NCBI GenBank assembly: GCA_045807765.1
Contig: JBJMGU010000037.1
Coordinates: 1 to 64,000 of the forward strand
Origin: DATENM01 sp045807765
GTDB taxonomy: Bacteria > Acidobacteriota > Blastocatellia > UBA7656
DNA: 64,000 nt
Direction of reading: 5' to 3'
Below, one piece after another: positions 26,935 to 36,712 of this stretch. The notes under the pieces are model-generated. The model was not told the origin of the DNA and ran no database searches. It saw only the letters and a program-made list of their open reading frames with translations. How positions within the stretch are numbered: position 1 is the first letter of the stretch; every line of letters begins with the position of its first letter. Made by a program: the position numbers and the translations under genes.

Positions 26935-27690
26935 TTAGCCGGCGGCGCGGCTCAGCGGGCGTTTGAGCGAGTGGATGTTTTCGTTGTACAGCTCATATTC
27001 GTCTTTGACGTTGTCGCTGGTCGCAAACAGCCAGAGCGGATAGAGGTCGAGGAGAATCTTTTGCGCGCGATCTAAGAAGCGGCGGCGCGACAGGATCGGG
27101 TCGTTAGCCGAAAAGTGCTCGCCGACGACGAAGCTGTCGAGCTTTACCCAGCGCCGCGCCGTCTTTGGCAGCGGCCACTTCTGCGCCAGTCCCTGTTCGC
27201 TGTCGGCCAGCTCCCAATAGGTTTCGGCGATCTGCCGCTCTTCGAGATAACGCTCAAACAGCCGCAGGTTTTTGCGAATCCCTTCCTGCACCCTACCCGT
27301 GCGCCGCGGTTGGCTGCCGGGGTAAAAACCAACCGAGACGCCGTGCGCTTCCAGGCCGACGAAGAGCAGCGAGCCGGTCTTCCAGTTCTCGCCGCGGCGC
27401 GGAAAGCCGACATACATCCAGGGCCTGTACGGCGGGCGGTTGCGGTGAAAGCGCAAGTCGTTGTTGATGCGGCTGATTGTTCGCCCGACGCGCGGCTCGG
27501 TGTCGAACGCTTCGTTAAGCATATGAATAATCGGGCCAAGGTCGGCAACGAAGGATTTAATGGGCGTCAGGACTTCGCTCTGGTACTCGTAGCGGTGCGC
27601 GTCGAACCATTCCCGGCTGTTGTTTTCGGCAAGCGCAGAGAAGAACTGAAACAGTTCAGCCGAAAATCCTGAGAAACGGACGTGACTCAT
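26935..27690 (-). CDS. DUF2461 family protein
   Basis: A 251-residue protein; ATG 27690 with AGGGCGG upstream. It starts with FSAELFQFFSALAENNSREWFDAHRYEYQ and continues with TISRINNDLRFHRNRPPYRPWMYVGF near residue 75 and FVGLEAHGVSVGFYPGSQPRR near 105, the hallmark blocks of DUF2461 (TIGR02453). The family is cytoplasmic, about 220-250 residues, and has no known biochemical role. The RNDxRFxxxxPPY block is the most conserved and might bind a ligand, which is inference. Upstream lies the 282-bp region holding the MarR promoter. Confidence 0.85.
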   Translation of the reverse strand: MSHVRFSGFSAELFQFFSALAENNSREWFDAHRYEYQSEVLTPIKSFVADLGPIIHMLNEAFDTEPRVGRTISRINNDLRFHRNRPPYRPWMYVGFPRRGENWKTGSLLFVGLEAHGVSVGFYPGSQPRRTGRVQEGIRKNLRLFERYLEERQIAETYWELADSEQGLAQKWPLPKTARRWVKLDSFVVGEHFSANDPILSRRRFLDRAQKILLDLYPLWLFATSDNVKDEYELYNENIHSLKRPLSRAAG

Positions 27691-27905
27691 CTGCCGCCCT
27701 TTCGATTATCAAAGCCAACCCGCTGGAAAATCTTTCTGCTGCCGTGAGCTTAATCGCTCGGCGCCGGCACTGTCAACCAGGGGCTCGGCGGTCTCTGCGC
27801 CTGAGCGGCCAGCCGGTCGCGACGTGAAGGGCGCTTATATTTCTAACCACCTTTGCCCATAGAATTAAGCGCTAAAATTGGTCCCGCCGGCTCCCCGCTT
27901 GAGGC

Positions 27906-27934
27906 TTGACAGCGCCGCGCTGTTCTTTTACAAT
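27906..27934 (+). promoter_or_regulatory. Sigma-70 promoter of the marR-type gene
   Basis: TTGACA at 27906-27911 and TACAAT at 27929-27934 with exactly 17 nt between them, 39 nt upstream of the ATG at 27973. This is the closest match to a housekeeping promoter in the window. Confidence 0.75.
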
Positions 27935-27955
27935 ATTTAATGTAGATTAAATATT
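27932..27955 (+). promoter_or_regulatory. Operator dyad, probable MarR autoregulation site
   Basis: AATATTTAAT-GTAG-ATTAAATATT is a perfect 10+10 inverted repeat with a 4-nt spacer. It overlaps the -10 element and the likely transcription start, and lies 17 nt before the MarR gene. AT-rich dyads of this size are typical MarR operators; binding by this protein is inferred. Confidence 0.7.
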
Positions 27956-27972
27956 AATCTCAGCGAAACAAT

Positions 27973-28596
27973 ATGACGCGCAAACCCGACCCGGAAGTGG
28001 AGAAAGTGCTTGATCGCTTTGCCGAGACGATGTTTCGGCTGATGCTGGATCATCATCAACGCCAGGCGGTCGAGATGGCCATGACCCTGCCGCAAGCGCA
28101 GGCGTTAAAGGTGCTTATGGGCGGGCCGCGCTCGACGGGCGATCTGGCCACGACTCTGCGCATTTCTGCGCCGGCAGTCACGCAGTTGACCGACCGTTTG
28201 CTGCGCAAGCAGTTAATCGAGCGGCAGGCCGCCGACGGCGACCGGCGCTCGGTCATGATCGCGCTTACGGAGCGGGGCCGGCTTGCGGTTGAAAGTTTCC
28301 GCGAGCGGCGTCATACCATCATCAGTGGCGCGCTTGCTTTTCTCGACGACCTGGAGCGCGCGCAGATCGTCCTGGCGTTGTCGAAGATGGTCGGGGCGCT
28401 TGAGCTGTACGAAGCCGACCTGCTGGCGCCGACATCCGAGGCGCGCCGGCTGACCGTAATTGCCAGGCGTGAGAAGAAGACAGAAGTAGTCGGCAGCACG
28501 GCACAGACAGCGCCGCCCGTTGCTGCTGCATCCAATGAAGTCGCTCAGTGGAAGACGGGGAACAGTAATCGCAAGGTCAGAATGGAGTGGGACTAA
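27973..28596 (+). CDS. MarR family transcriptional regulator
   Basis: A 207-residue winged-helix repressor/activator. The core (residues ~10-150) has the helix-turn-helix GDLATTLRISAPAVTQLTDRL near 60, the wing QAADGDRRSVMIALTERG near 90, and the dimerising C-terminal helix ending KMVGALELYEADLL. The family senses small phenolic or lipophilic ligands or oxidants. A ~60-residue tail follows that is rich in Thr/Ala/Arg and has no known domain. A matched promoter and operator upstream suggest autorepression. It is followed 38 bp later by a BON protein that may be co-transcribed. Confidence 0.92.
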   Translation: MTRKPDPEVEKVLDRFAETMFRLMLDHHQRQAVEMAMTLPQAQALKVLMGGPRSTGDLATTLRISAPAVTQLTDRLLRKQLIERQAADGDRRSVMIALTERGRLAVESFRERRHTIISGALAFLDDLERAQIVLALSKMVGALELYEADLLAPTSEARRLTVIARREKKTEVVGSTAQTAPPVAAASNEVAQWKTGNSNRKVRMEWD

Positions 28597-28634
28597 CAAA
28601 AACAATGGTTAGAGATTTTCAGGAGGTAAGAGAG

Positions 28635-29180
28635 ATGAGTACGTTTAAAGGCAAAGTGCTTGCGCTGGTAGCGGCCCTCGCAATCGGCGCATCAGCCGCT
28701 GTCGCCGCGCCGGCCAGCTCGCCGCAGGGCGATGCGCGCATGGCCAACAAGGTGCGCAAGGAGCTTGTTACATTGCCGTACTACGGCATGTTCGATAATC
28801 TTGCGTACAAAGTTGAAGGCGGCACGGTAACGCTCTATGGCCAGGTAGTTGATGCCGTAACGCGCAAGGACGCCGAAAACCGCGTCAAGCGCGTCGAAGG
28901 CGTCGAGCGCGTAATCAACAACATTCAGGTGTTGCCGGTTTCGGGGTTTGACAACACGATTCGCGTCCGCACCTACCGGACGATTGCGCGCCAGGGCGGT
29001 CTCTACCGCTACTTCATGGGCGCAAACCCTTCGATTCATATCATTGTGAATCGTGGCCGGGTGACGCTCGAAGGCGTGGTCTCGAATCGCATGGACAGCC
29101 AGCTCGCCTACATGGCGGCTCGCCAGGTGCCGGGTGTCTTTGAAGTCACCAACAACCTGCGCGTCGAAAACGAGCGCTAA
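28635..29180 (+). CDS. Periplasmic protein with two BON domains
   Basis: A 181-residue exported protein; ATG 28635 with AGGAGG 9 nt upstream. Signal peptide GKVLALVAALAIGASAAVAAPA. Two BON domains follow: the first has YKVEGGTVTLYGQVVDAVTRKDAENRVKRVEGVERVINNIQVLP (near residues 60-105), the second IIVNRGRVTLEGVVSNRMDSQLAYMAARQVPGVFEVTNNL (near 135-178). BON domains bind phospholipid or other envelope components, as in OsmY and DolP. Being behind a MarR gene and before HtrA it may act in envelope stress. A perfect hairpin follows the stop codon. Confidence 0.9.
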   Translation: MSTFKGKVLALVAALAIGASAAVAAPASSPQGDARMANKVRKELVTLPYYGMFDNLAYKVEGGTVTLYGQVVDAVTRKDAENRVKRVEGVERVINNIQVLPVSGFDNTIRVRTYRTIARQGGLYRYFMGANPSIHIIVNRGRVTLEGVVSNRMDSQLAYMAARQVPGVFEVTNNLRVENER

Positions 29181-29188
29181 CCTGTAAT

Positions 29189-29221
29189 GCGCCGGGCGAG
29201 ATAAGTGAACTCGCCCGGCGC
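29189..29221 (+). terminator. Perfect 12-bp stem hairpin after the BON gene
   Basis: GCGCCGGGCGAG (29189-29200) pairs perfectly with CTCGCCCGGCGC (29210-29221) across a 9-nt loop. No T-run follows, so it could be a terminator without a U-tract, a pause site, or an mRNA 3' stabiliser. It starts 9 nt after the stop codon. Confidence 0.6.
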
Positions 29222-29365
29222 AACAGCGTTAGCTTAATTGTAGTCCCTTTGGGGATGATTGTGACAGGCAACCGGGAAGGTCAGACGGTCTTCGGCTCTC
29301 AGCCTGTCGTCAACGTTTCAAATGATTCAATAAAAGTTTAAGAATGGGTTTGGAGGTTGAACCAA

Positions 29366-30844
<1,479 letters not shown>

Positions 30845-30858
30845 CCATTCGGTGATCA

Positions 30859-30937
30859 GCCTCATTCGCTGAATGAGGCATAGAAGAACACTTCTAAGTT
30901 TGACGACGGGCGGTTCGCAATGAGCCGCCCGTTTTTT
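30859..30937 (+). terminator. Rho-independent terminator after htrA
   Basis: A first hairpin, GCCTCATTC-gct-GAATGAGGC (30859-30879), is followed by a second, CGGGCGG ... CCGCCCG (30907-30931), which ends in six T (30932-30937). The second is a canonical intrinsic terminator on the plus strand. Confidence 0.85.
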
Positions 30938-30967
30938 GTCCGCCTGTCAGAAGCCCTGCCGCTCGCG

Positions 30968-30973
30968 TATAAT
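30968..30973 (+). promoter_or_regulatory. TATAAT box 8 nt before the M28 peptidase ATG
   Basis: A perfect TATAAT at 30968-30973 ends 8 nt before the ATG at 30982. With usual spacing, transcription would start at or next to the start codon, and no Shine-Dalgarno sequence is present. The -35 (TGTCAG at 17 nt) is poor. Confidence 0.45.
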
Positions 30974-30981
30974 CAAACGCC

Positions 30982-32436
30982 ATGAAAAGAGCCCACGCTG
31001 CCGCCCGCTTTCTACTCACCAGCATTCTGTTATTCACCGTGATCCTGACTGCCCTGGCGCAGCGTCCGGCCAATCGCCCCACGCCTGCATATCCGGTGTC
31101 GCTGGTCGCCGAGCTACGGCAGTTGCAGCAGGCGGCGCTGGCGAGTGATTACGCTTACACGCAAGTCGCCCACCTGTGCAATAACATCGGCCCGCGACTA
31201 AGCGGCTCGCCGCAGGCGGCACAGGCGGTCGAGTACGTTGCCGCTGAGCTGCGCCGGCTGGGTTTGCAAGTCCAGCTTGAGCGCGTGATGGTGCCGCATT
31301 GGGTGCGTGGCGTCGAAACCGGCGAGCTGGTCGAGTTCAAAGGCCAAGCGCCGAACACGACACAAAAGATCGTCCTGACGGCGCTCGGTGGCAGCACCGC
31401 CACTGCTGCCGAAGGCGTCACGGCTGAGGTCGTCGTCGTCAATAATTTCGAGGCGCTACGCAGTCTAGGGCGCGAGCGCATCGCCGGCAAGATCGTGCTG
31501 TTCAACACCGCTTACGACAAGCAGATGGCGGCGCAAGGTTTTGCTTTTGACGCCTACAGTCAGGCGGTCGTCTACCGCGGCAACGGCGCCAGCGAAGCGG
31601 CACGGCTCGGTGCGGTGGCGTCGCTGGTGCGCTCGGTGGGCAGCGCCGATTATCGTCTGCCGCACACCGGCGCGCTGCGCTACGCCGAAGACGCGCCCCG
31701 CATCCCTGCCGGCGCGGTGACGGCGGAAGATGCCGACCTGATGGCACATCTGGCGGCGCAAGGCCGGCTGCGTATGCATCTGACGCTTACGCCGCAGACC
31801 CTGGCAGACGTTGAAAGCTACAATGTTGTCGCCGACCTCAAAGGCAGCGAGCATCCAGAACAGGTGGTCATCGTTTCCGGCCACCTCGATTCCTGGGATC
31901 TCGGCACCGGGGCAATTGACGATGCGTCGGGCGTCGCCGTCGCGATGCAGGTGGCCAATCTCTTTAAGCAACTCAAGCTCAAGCCGAAGCGCACGCTTCG
32001 CGTCATCGCCTGGATGAACGAAGAAAATGGCTTGCGAGGCGGAGTGGCCTACGCCAAAGATTTTGCGGCGCAGTTAACCAATCACATCGCCGCTATCGAG
32101 AGCGATTCAGGGCCGGGCCATCCCACGGGCATCTCTGGCCATGCCGGCGACGCGGCTATCGAGATGCTGCGTCCGCTGGCGCAAGTTTTATTGAGTCAAG
32201 GCGCGGGCGTTTTGCGGCAGACAAAAGACGCGGAAGGCGCAGACGTATCGCCGCTCGACGCGGCTGGCGTGCCGACCTTTGCGCCGCTTCAGGACGTGCG
32301 CCACTACTTCGATTATCATCACACGGCTGCCGACACGCTCGACAAGGTCAATCCGCGCGAGTTGGCCGAAAACGCCGCCGTGGTGGCGGCGCTGGCTTAC
32401 GCCATTGCCAGTCTTCCCGACGCGCTGCCGCGTTAA
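30982..32436 (+). CDS. M28 family zinc peptidase, secreted
   Basis: A 484-residue metallopeptidase. Signal peptide (FLLTSILLFTVILTALAQ) from ATG 30982. A PA-like insertion (AEGVTAEVVVVNNFEALRSLGRERIAGKIVLF) lies around residue 150. The di-zinc site is visible: SGHLDSWDLGTGAIDDASG (His, Asp near 300-312), NEENGLRGG (Glu pair near 347), ESDSGPGHP (Asp near 373) and YHHTAADT (His near 446). It removes N-terminal amino acids or dipeptides in the periplasm; members include glutamate carboxypeptidase and aminopeptidase Q types. Possibly translated from a leaderless mRNA. Confidence 0.93.
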   Translation: MKRAHAAARFLLTSILLFTVILTALAQRPANRPTPAYPVSLVAELRQLQQAALASDYAYTQVAHLCNNIGPRLSGSPQAAQAVEYVAAELRRLGLQVQLERVMVPHWVRGVETGELVEFKGQAPNTTQKIVLTALGGSTATAAEGVTAEVVVVNNFEALRSLGRERIAGKIVLFNTAYDKQMAAQGFAFDAYSQAVVYRGNGASEAARLGAVASLVRSVGSADYRLPHTGALRYAEDAPRIPAGAVTAEDADLMAHLAAQGRLRMHLTLTPQTLADVESYNVVADLKGSEHPEQVVIVSGHLDSWDLGTGAIDDASGVAVAMQVANLFKQLKLKPKRTLRVIAWMNEENGLRGGVAYAKDFAAQLTNHIAAIESDSGPGHPTGISGHAGDAAIEMLRPLAQVLLSQGAGVLRQTKDAEGADVSPLDAAGVPTFAPLQDVRHYFDYHHTAADTLDKVNPRELAENAAVVAALAYAIASLPDALPR

Positions 32437-32485
32437 GCCGACGCGACGGCGTGAATCGGCGTTAACTTGATTTGCGATAACTTGC

Positions 32486-32878
32486 ATGACACACCTGTCA
32501 CCACCGCAGCAAATCCTGGCGCTCGACACGTCCGACCAGCACGAAACCTTCATTCGCGATCAATGGTCAGCGCTTGCGGCTTTCGCCTGGAAGAAGTACC
32601 GCGCGGAAGGGCGCGGCGCGATTGTTGTGGATTTGCGGCACGCGACGGTCGAGGCCGGGGCCATCAATGTGCCGACCGTTTATGTCGCCGAAGGCAGCGA
32701 CAAGCTGGCGCGGCGCGGCGGCTGGCCGAACCCAGAGGTCGCCGAAGTCATCGGCGACTACGACCCGGCGCAGGATGTGATCTTTATTTTCTTGCGGCTC
32801 GACGGCGACGTCTTTCACTACAACGTGAGCGACGAGCTGACCCCGCCACAGGCTTACGAAGCGCGCGCGACTACTTAA
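32486..32878 (+). CDS. Conserved-looking hypothetical protein
   Basis: A 130-residue soluble protein from ATG 32486. It reads as a compact alpha/beta domain: an N-terminal helix (FIRDQWSALAAFAWKKYRAEG), strands GAIVVDL and VIFIFLRLDGDVFHYNV, and the end PPQAYEAR. No motif known to me. The ORF keeps a consistent codon bias, and overlaps the last 8 nt of the convergent zinc-ribbon gene. Function unknown. Confidence 0.6.
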   Translation: MTHLSPPQQILALDTSDQHETFIRDQWSALAAFAWKKYRAEGRGAIVVDLRHATVEAGAINVPTVYVAEGSDKLARRGGWPNPEVAEVIGDYDPAQDVIFIFLRLDGDVFHYNVSDELTPPQAYEARATT

Positions 32879-33269
32879 AGGCGTTGCCGCAATTCGAACA
32901 GCGATGCGGCTCTTTGACGAGCAGTAGAAAGAGCGACAGAAAGCATGTAAAGGTCGCCAGCACGACGGCGACGATGATGGCCCAGACCGGCGTGCCGCCT
33001 TTGTTGACGTTGGTGCTGCCGCAGCGCGGGCAGGTGAGCTGTCCCCAAACCGCCGGCTGTGGCTGCGGGGCATAGACCGGCGGCGCGGGCGGCGTTTGAT
33101 AATCCTGCGGCGGCGCGTATGGCTCCTTGTAGCCGTTGGCTTCCGGCGGCGGCACCGAAGGCAGATAGCCGGAATCCGGCGCCGCTCCACTCTCTCCCAG
33201 GTTGTATCCACAGAACCGGCAAAAGTTCGAATCACCGCGATTGTCTGTTCCACATTGCGGACAGTTCAT
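32871..33269 (-). CDS. Double zinc-ribbon membrane protein with proline-rich linker
   Basis: A 132-residue protein. Residues 1-22 form a zinc ribbon (CPQCG ... FCRFCG), residues ~25-72 are a Pro/Tyr/Gln-rich linker, then a second zinc-binding half (CPRCGSTNV), one hydrophobic helix (AIIVAVVLATFTCFLSLFLLLV) and a final CSNCG at the C-terminus that can pair with the second CxxC. No signal peptide, so the ribbons probably lie on the cytoplasmic side around a single membrane helix. Function unknown; small zinc-ribbon/TM proteins like this are common in Acidobacteria and Firmicutes. Confidence 0.75.
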   Translation of the reverse strand: MNCPQCGTDNRGDSNFCRFCGYNLGESGAAPDSGYLPSVPPPEANGYKEPYAPPQDYQTPPAPPVYAPQPQPAVWGQLTCPRCGSTNVNKGGTPVWAIIVAVVLATFTCFLSLFLLLVKEPHRCSNCGNAFK

Positions 33270-33505
33270 GAATGCAGTCTCCTCGTTTCACTGATCATCC
33301 ATAAATCGGCTGCGGCGATTTTTTGTCGGCGCGTCGTTTTTGTCAAGCAAGCCATCGCCTGATGCGTGACTCGACCGCCGCACCGGCATCTGGCGCACGG
33401 CTTGCCGCAATGCTCGGCAATCATTCTTTTGTGAGGAACGCAGGTATTTTTTTGACTGCCGGCGTCTCCCTTAAGGTGTAGACCAAGAAGAATCACCAGG
33501 AGGTT

Positions 33506-34531
33506 ATGATGAAGAGCAAAGTTCTCAGCGTCCTATCCATGCTCGCGCTCATGTCGGGTCTGTTGGTAACAGCCTATGCGAGCCACGAGAAGGAAAACAA
33601 ATTCACCGGCACCGTCGAGAGCCTGCCAAGCAATGGCTTCGTCGGCGACTGGCGCGTCTCGGGGCGCACGGTTCATGTCACCAGCGCCACGCGCATCAAC
33701 CAGGAAGACGGCCAGATCACCGTCGGCGCCGTGGTCAAAGTTGAGGGCCAGAGCCGCTCGGACAATTCGGTTGACGCAACCGAGATCGAGCTGCGCGAAG
33801 CGGCTTCGGGCGGCGGCAGCGGCGGCGACGATAATCAAAACGAGGCGCAATTCAAAGGGACGATTGAGAGCTTCCCGGCTGGCTTCGTCGGTGACTGGCG
33901 CGTCGGCGGGCGCACGATTCACGTCACCGCTTCAACCCGCATCGAGACCAATGATGGGCCGGTCGCGGTTGGTGCCTTTGTTGAAATCGACGGCACGGTG
34001 CGCGCCGACGGCTCGATGGACGCCACGAAGATCGAAGTCAAATCAAACCCCGCAGGCGGCGATGGCCGCGACGAACTGAACGGCACAATCGAGAGCTTGC
34101 CCAACACGCAGGGCTTCATTGGTGACTGGCGCGTTGCGGGGCGCACGGTTCACGTCACGTCAGCGACCGTCATCAACGCCGAGCACGGCACGGTCGCGGT
34201 CGGCGCAGCGGTTGAAATTCAGGGCGCGCAGCAAGCCGATGGCTCGATCAACGCCACGCGCATCGAAGTCAAGCCGAGCAACAACGGCGGTGGCAATAAC
34301 GGCGAAGGACAGCCGGTCAACTTGAAGGGCACGATTGAGAGCTTGCCGAGCACGGCGGATTTAACCGGCGACTGGATAGTCAGCGGACGCACGGTTCACG
34401 TCGTCTCCTCGACCCGGCTCACCCGCGAGCACGGCACGTTTGCCGTCGGCGTGCGCGTCAAAGTCAAAGGCATGTTGATGAGCGACGGCACAATCGTCGC
34501 CACCAAGATTCAAGTGCGCGATTCGCAGTAA
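33506..34531 (+). CDS. Secreted protein of four DUF5666 repeats
   Basis: A 341-residue exported protein; tandem ATGs at 33506/33509 with AGGAGG upstream. Signal peptide SVLSMLALMSGLLVTAYA. Four repeats of ~75 residues follow, each with F.GT.ESLP ... GDWRV.GRTVHVT..TRI ... VGA.VKV.G....DGS.DATKIEV, joined by Gly/Asn-rich linkers. This is the DUF5666 module, a small OB-like beta-barrel of unknown ligand, common in cell-surface proteins. The DNA of the repeats is also similar. Ends at an intrinsic terminator. Confidence 0.85.
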   Translation: MMKSKVLSVLSMLALMSGLLVTAYASHEKENKFTGTVESLPSNGFVGDWRVSGRTVHVTSATRINQEDGQITVGAVVKVEGQSRSDNSVDATEIELREAASGGGSGGDDNQNEAQFKGTIESFPAGFVGDWRVGGRTIHVTASTRIETNDGPVAVGAFVEIDGTVRADGSMDATKIEVKSNPAGGDGRDELNGTIESLPNTQGFIGDWRVAGRTVHVTSATVINAEHGTVAVGAAVEIQGAQQADGSINATRIEVKPSNNGGGNNGEGQPVNLKGTIESLPSTADLTGDWIVSGRTVHVVSSTRLTREHGTFAVGVRVKVKGMLMSDGTIVATKIQVRDSQ

Positions 34532-34554
34532 ATCTATAACCAGCCACAGTCCCG

Positions 34555-34586
34555 AAGGTGCGAGGTTGCCGAGCCTCGCACCTTTT
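34555..34586 (+). terminator. Rho-independent terminator after the DUF5666 gene
   Basis: AAGGTGCGAGG (34555-34565) pairs with CCTCGCACCTT (34574-34584) and runs into TTTT, 24 nt downstream of the stop codon. It also lies a few bases beyond the convergent eutBC stop codon and may act for both. Confidence 0.8.
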
Positions 34587-34591
34587 GCACT

Positions 34592-36694
34592 TTACAGGAG
34601 TCTTGCCATCTCGACCCCAGAGCGCCGCTCCACAAGCATTCGCTCGATCAGGCGAACGATCTCGGCGGCGGCAGTGAGCGGTGGCTTGCCTTTGTGATGA
34701 ATGCCACAGATCGCCGTCGTCGCCGAGTGGTCGAGCGCCGGGCTCCAGCGCGATGCGCCTGTCGCGTCGCGACCATAAGTCAGATAAGCCGACAGCGTAT
34801 TGAGCCCTGTGCCGGACCGCTCGCCGATCAGGTGAACGATCACTTCGACGTTGAGCAACGCGCCGACGTGATAGCCTGCGCGCACTCGCCCATTGTCAAT
34901 TACCACATCCACGTCGCCGGGCTGGTAGGTTGCTGCGCCGAGCATCTGCCGCAAAGGCGGCAAGACGGCGCGCAAGTTCTCGTTGACCGCATTCGCATTC
35001 AAGCCATCAGAGATGACGAACTGTATGCGCGGTCGCTTGCTGCCATAGAGCGCAGCAAGGCGGCGCGCGTCCGTCTCGCAAACGCTTTCGCCCGATGGCG
35101 GGTGCATCAAGTAATCTTCGCGACTGTTCGCCAGCGTCTGCACGCGCAAGGCGTGCGGCGCGGCGTCACGAATCACCGCTTCATCCAAGCGCGCGTACAG
35201 CGCTCGCCGCGCGTGGCCGTAGAGACTTTGCATGCGCCGCTCGACTTCAAGCGGCGCGGCGTAGTCCGCGCCACAGCCGTAGCCGAGATCAAATCCCCGC
35301 TCGGTTAGCGTGGCGAGCTTGCGCGTCCCTTCAGCGCGCAGGCTGTCGAAGCTGCGCGACTCGCCGCCGGCTTTCAGATAGCTCGCGTAGAGCGAGGCCG
35401 CATCAGGACGCTCTGCCGCCAGCTCACCCGCTTCGTTCATCACGCCCATTGCCATGAATCGCATTTGCATAGGCGAGGCGATCTGCTTTTGCACGCGGCG
35501 GCGCAGGCGCGGATGCTCGCGGAATGAAGTCGTCAGATAGCCGAGCATCGGATCGGCGTTGCCGGCAACTGCCATCAGATAAGCCGGCGCGGCTTCGACG
35601 ACGATCTGTTCGGTGAGCGCTTGCAAGCGTTCGGGCTCGATGCCCATGTGAAAAGTCGAGCAGACATCCAGGCCCATCGTCAGGCCGTGCAGCTTTGCCA
35701 TCACGGTGTCTTCGAGACAGGCGCGCCGCAACTGCGCGGCGTCGCGAAAGACTTCTGGGCCGATGAAGCCTGCGACATCGTTAACGATCATCCACGCGCC
35801 GGTGGCATGCTGAAGCAAGCGGGCCAGCCCATAGTTGCGCGCTTCGAGTGTGACCATGTCAACGCCTTCGGCAGCATTGTTGGTGACGGCTGATCCCTGG
35901 CCGGTTTCAAAGTAGAGGCCGCTGAATCCCTTCGCAAAATCGAGCAAGCCGTCTACGTCCAGCCCGACCATGCCGGCGAGCGCTTTCGATGTCCCGGCGA
36001 GGCTCTGAAACCCGACATCCACAGTCGTGCGCGCCCGCGCCGTCGTCTGCTTGACGATGTCTGAAAGCACAGAGTAACGCGTCGGCAGCTTGAGCCGCTC
36101 GACGGCGCGGCCCAGCAACTCTTCGAGGCGAATGATTGTCTCGACATCATCGCTCGCCGGGTTGATGCCGAGGATGACATCGCCGCAGCCGTAGCTCAGT
36201 CCCTCGAAGATCGAAAACAGAATCTCTTCTTCATCGTCGCCGGGACTGTTGGGCTGGATGCGCGAGCCGAAATGCAAGGGCGAGCCGAGAGCGACCGGGC
36301 CGCCTGCGAGCGGGTTGAAGAGCGCGCCGGCCAGCGCCGCCAGCTCGTCGTCGGCCATCACTTTCACGACCGCGGCGATCCCAGCGCTCGACAGGCCGTC
36401 GCGGTGACGCCGCGCCCACGCCGCGCCTTGTGGGCTGAGCAGGATGCGCCGCAGCTCGGCAATAGTAAGATGGCTTACTTCTGCGGCAAGCGCGGAATCG
36501 AGCGAGCGGGCGAGTGCTTCGCTCACTTGATCTTCAACAAGCGTGGCGCGAGCGATCTCGCCGAGGCGTAAGCCCGCGACTGCCTGCCGCGCCTCGTGAC
36601 GTTCATGGTCGTCGCGTGTGCCGCCAACCAGCAGGTCGCCTTCTTTGAACTCGTTGGCGCAAGCGAAGAGTTGCTTGAGGTGCTGCGGGTTCAT
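34592..36694 (-). CDS. eutBC: Ethanolamine ammonia-lyase, fused large and small subunits
   Basis: A 700-residue single chain. Residues ~1-440 match EutB, the TIM-barrel large subunit: FKEGDLLVGGTRDD near 17, GLSYGCGDVILGINPASDD near 165, FETGQGSAVTNNAAEGVDMVTLEARNYG near 265, and TFHMGIEPERL near 345. Residues ~495-700 match the EutC small subunit: RVQTLANSREDYLMHPPSG, FVISDGLNANAVNENL, NVEVIVHLIGERSGTGLNTLSAYLTYG and CNI-like CGIHHKG. The enzyme splits ethanolamine to acetaldehyde and ammonia using adenosylcobalamin. The ~50-residue joining part is poorly defined and the N-terminus of EutC looks shortened. It lies 18 bp downstream of an APC permease, but no eutA reactivase or microcompartment gene is in the window. 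Confidence 0.9.
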   Translation of the reverse strand: MNPQHLKQLFACANEFKEGDLLVGGTRDDHERHEARQAVAGLRLGEIARATLVEDQVSEALARSLDSALAAEVSHLTIAELRRILLSPQGAAWARRHRDGLSSAGIAAVVKVMADDELAALAGALFNPLAGGPVALGSPLHFGSRIQPNSPGDDEEEILFSIFEGLSYGCGDVILGINPASDDVETIIRLEELLGRAVERLKLPTRYSVLSDIVKQTTARARTTVDVGFQSLAGTSKALAGMVGLDVDGLLDFAKGFSGLYFETGQGSAVTNNAAEGVDMVTLEARNYGLARLLQHATGAWMIVNDVAGFIGPEVFRDAAQLRRACLEDTVMAKLHGLTMGLDVCSTFHMGIEPERLQALTEQIVVEAAPAYLMAVAGNADPMLGYLTTSFREHPRLRRRVQKQIASPMQMRFMAMGVMNEAGELAAERPDAASLYASYLKAGGESRSFDSLRAEGTRKLATLTERGFDLGYGCGADYAAPLEVERRMQSLYGHARRALYARLDEAVIRDAAPHALRVQTLANSREDYLMHPPSGESVCETDARRLAALYGSKRPRIQFVISDGLNANAVNENLRAVLPPLRQMLGAATYQPGDVDVVIDNGRVRAGYHVGALLNVEVIVHLIGERSGTGLNTLSAYLTYGRDATGASRWSPALDHSATTAICGIHHKGKPPLTAAAEIVRLIERMLVERRSGVEMARLL

Positions 36695-36712
36695 TGGTGA
36701 ATCAAGGTTGAG

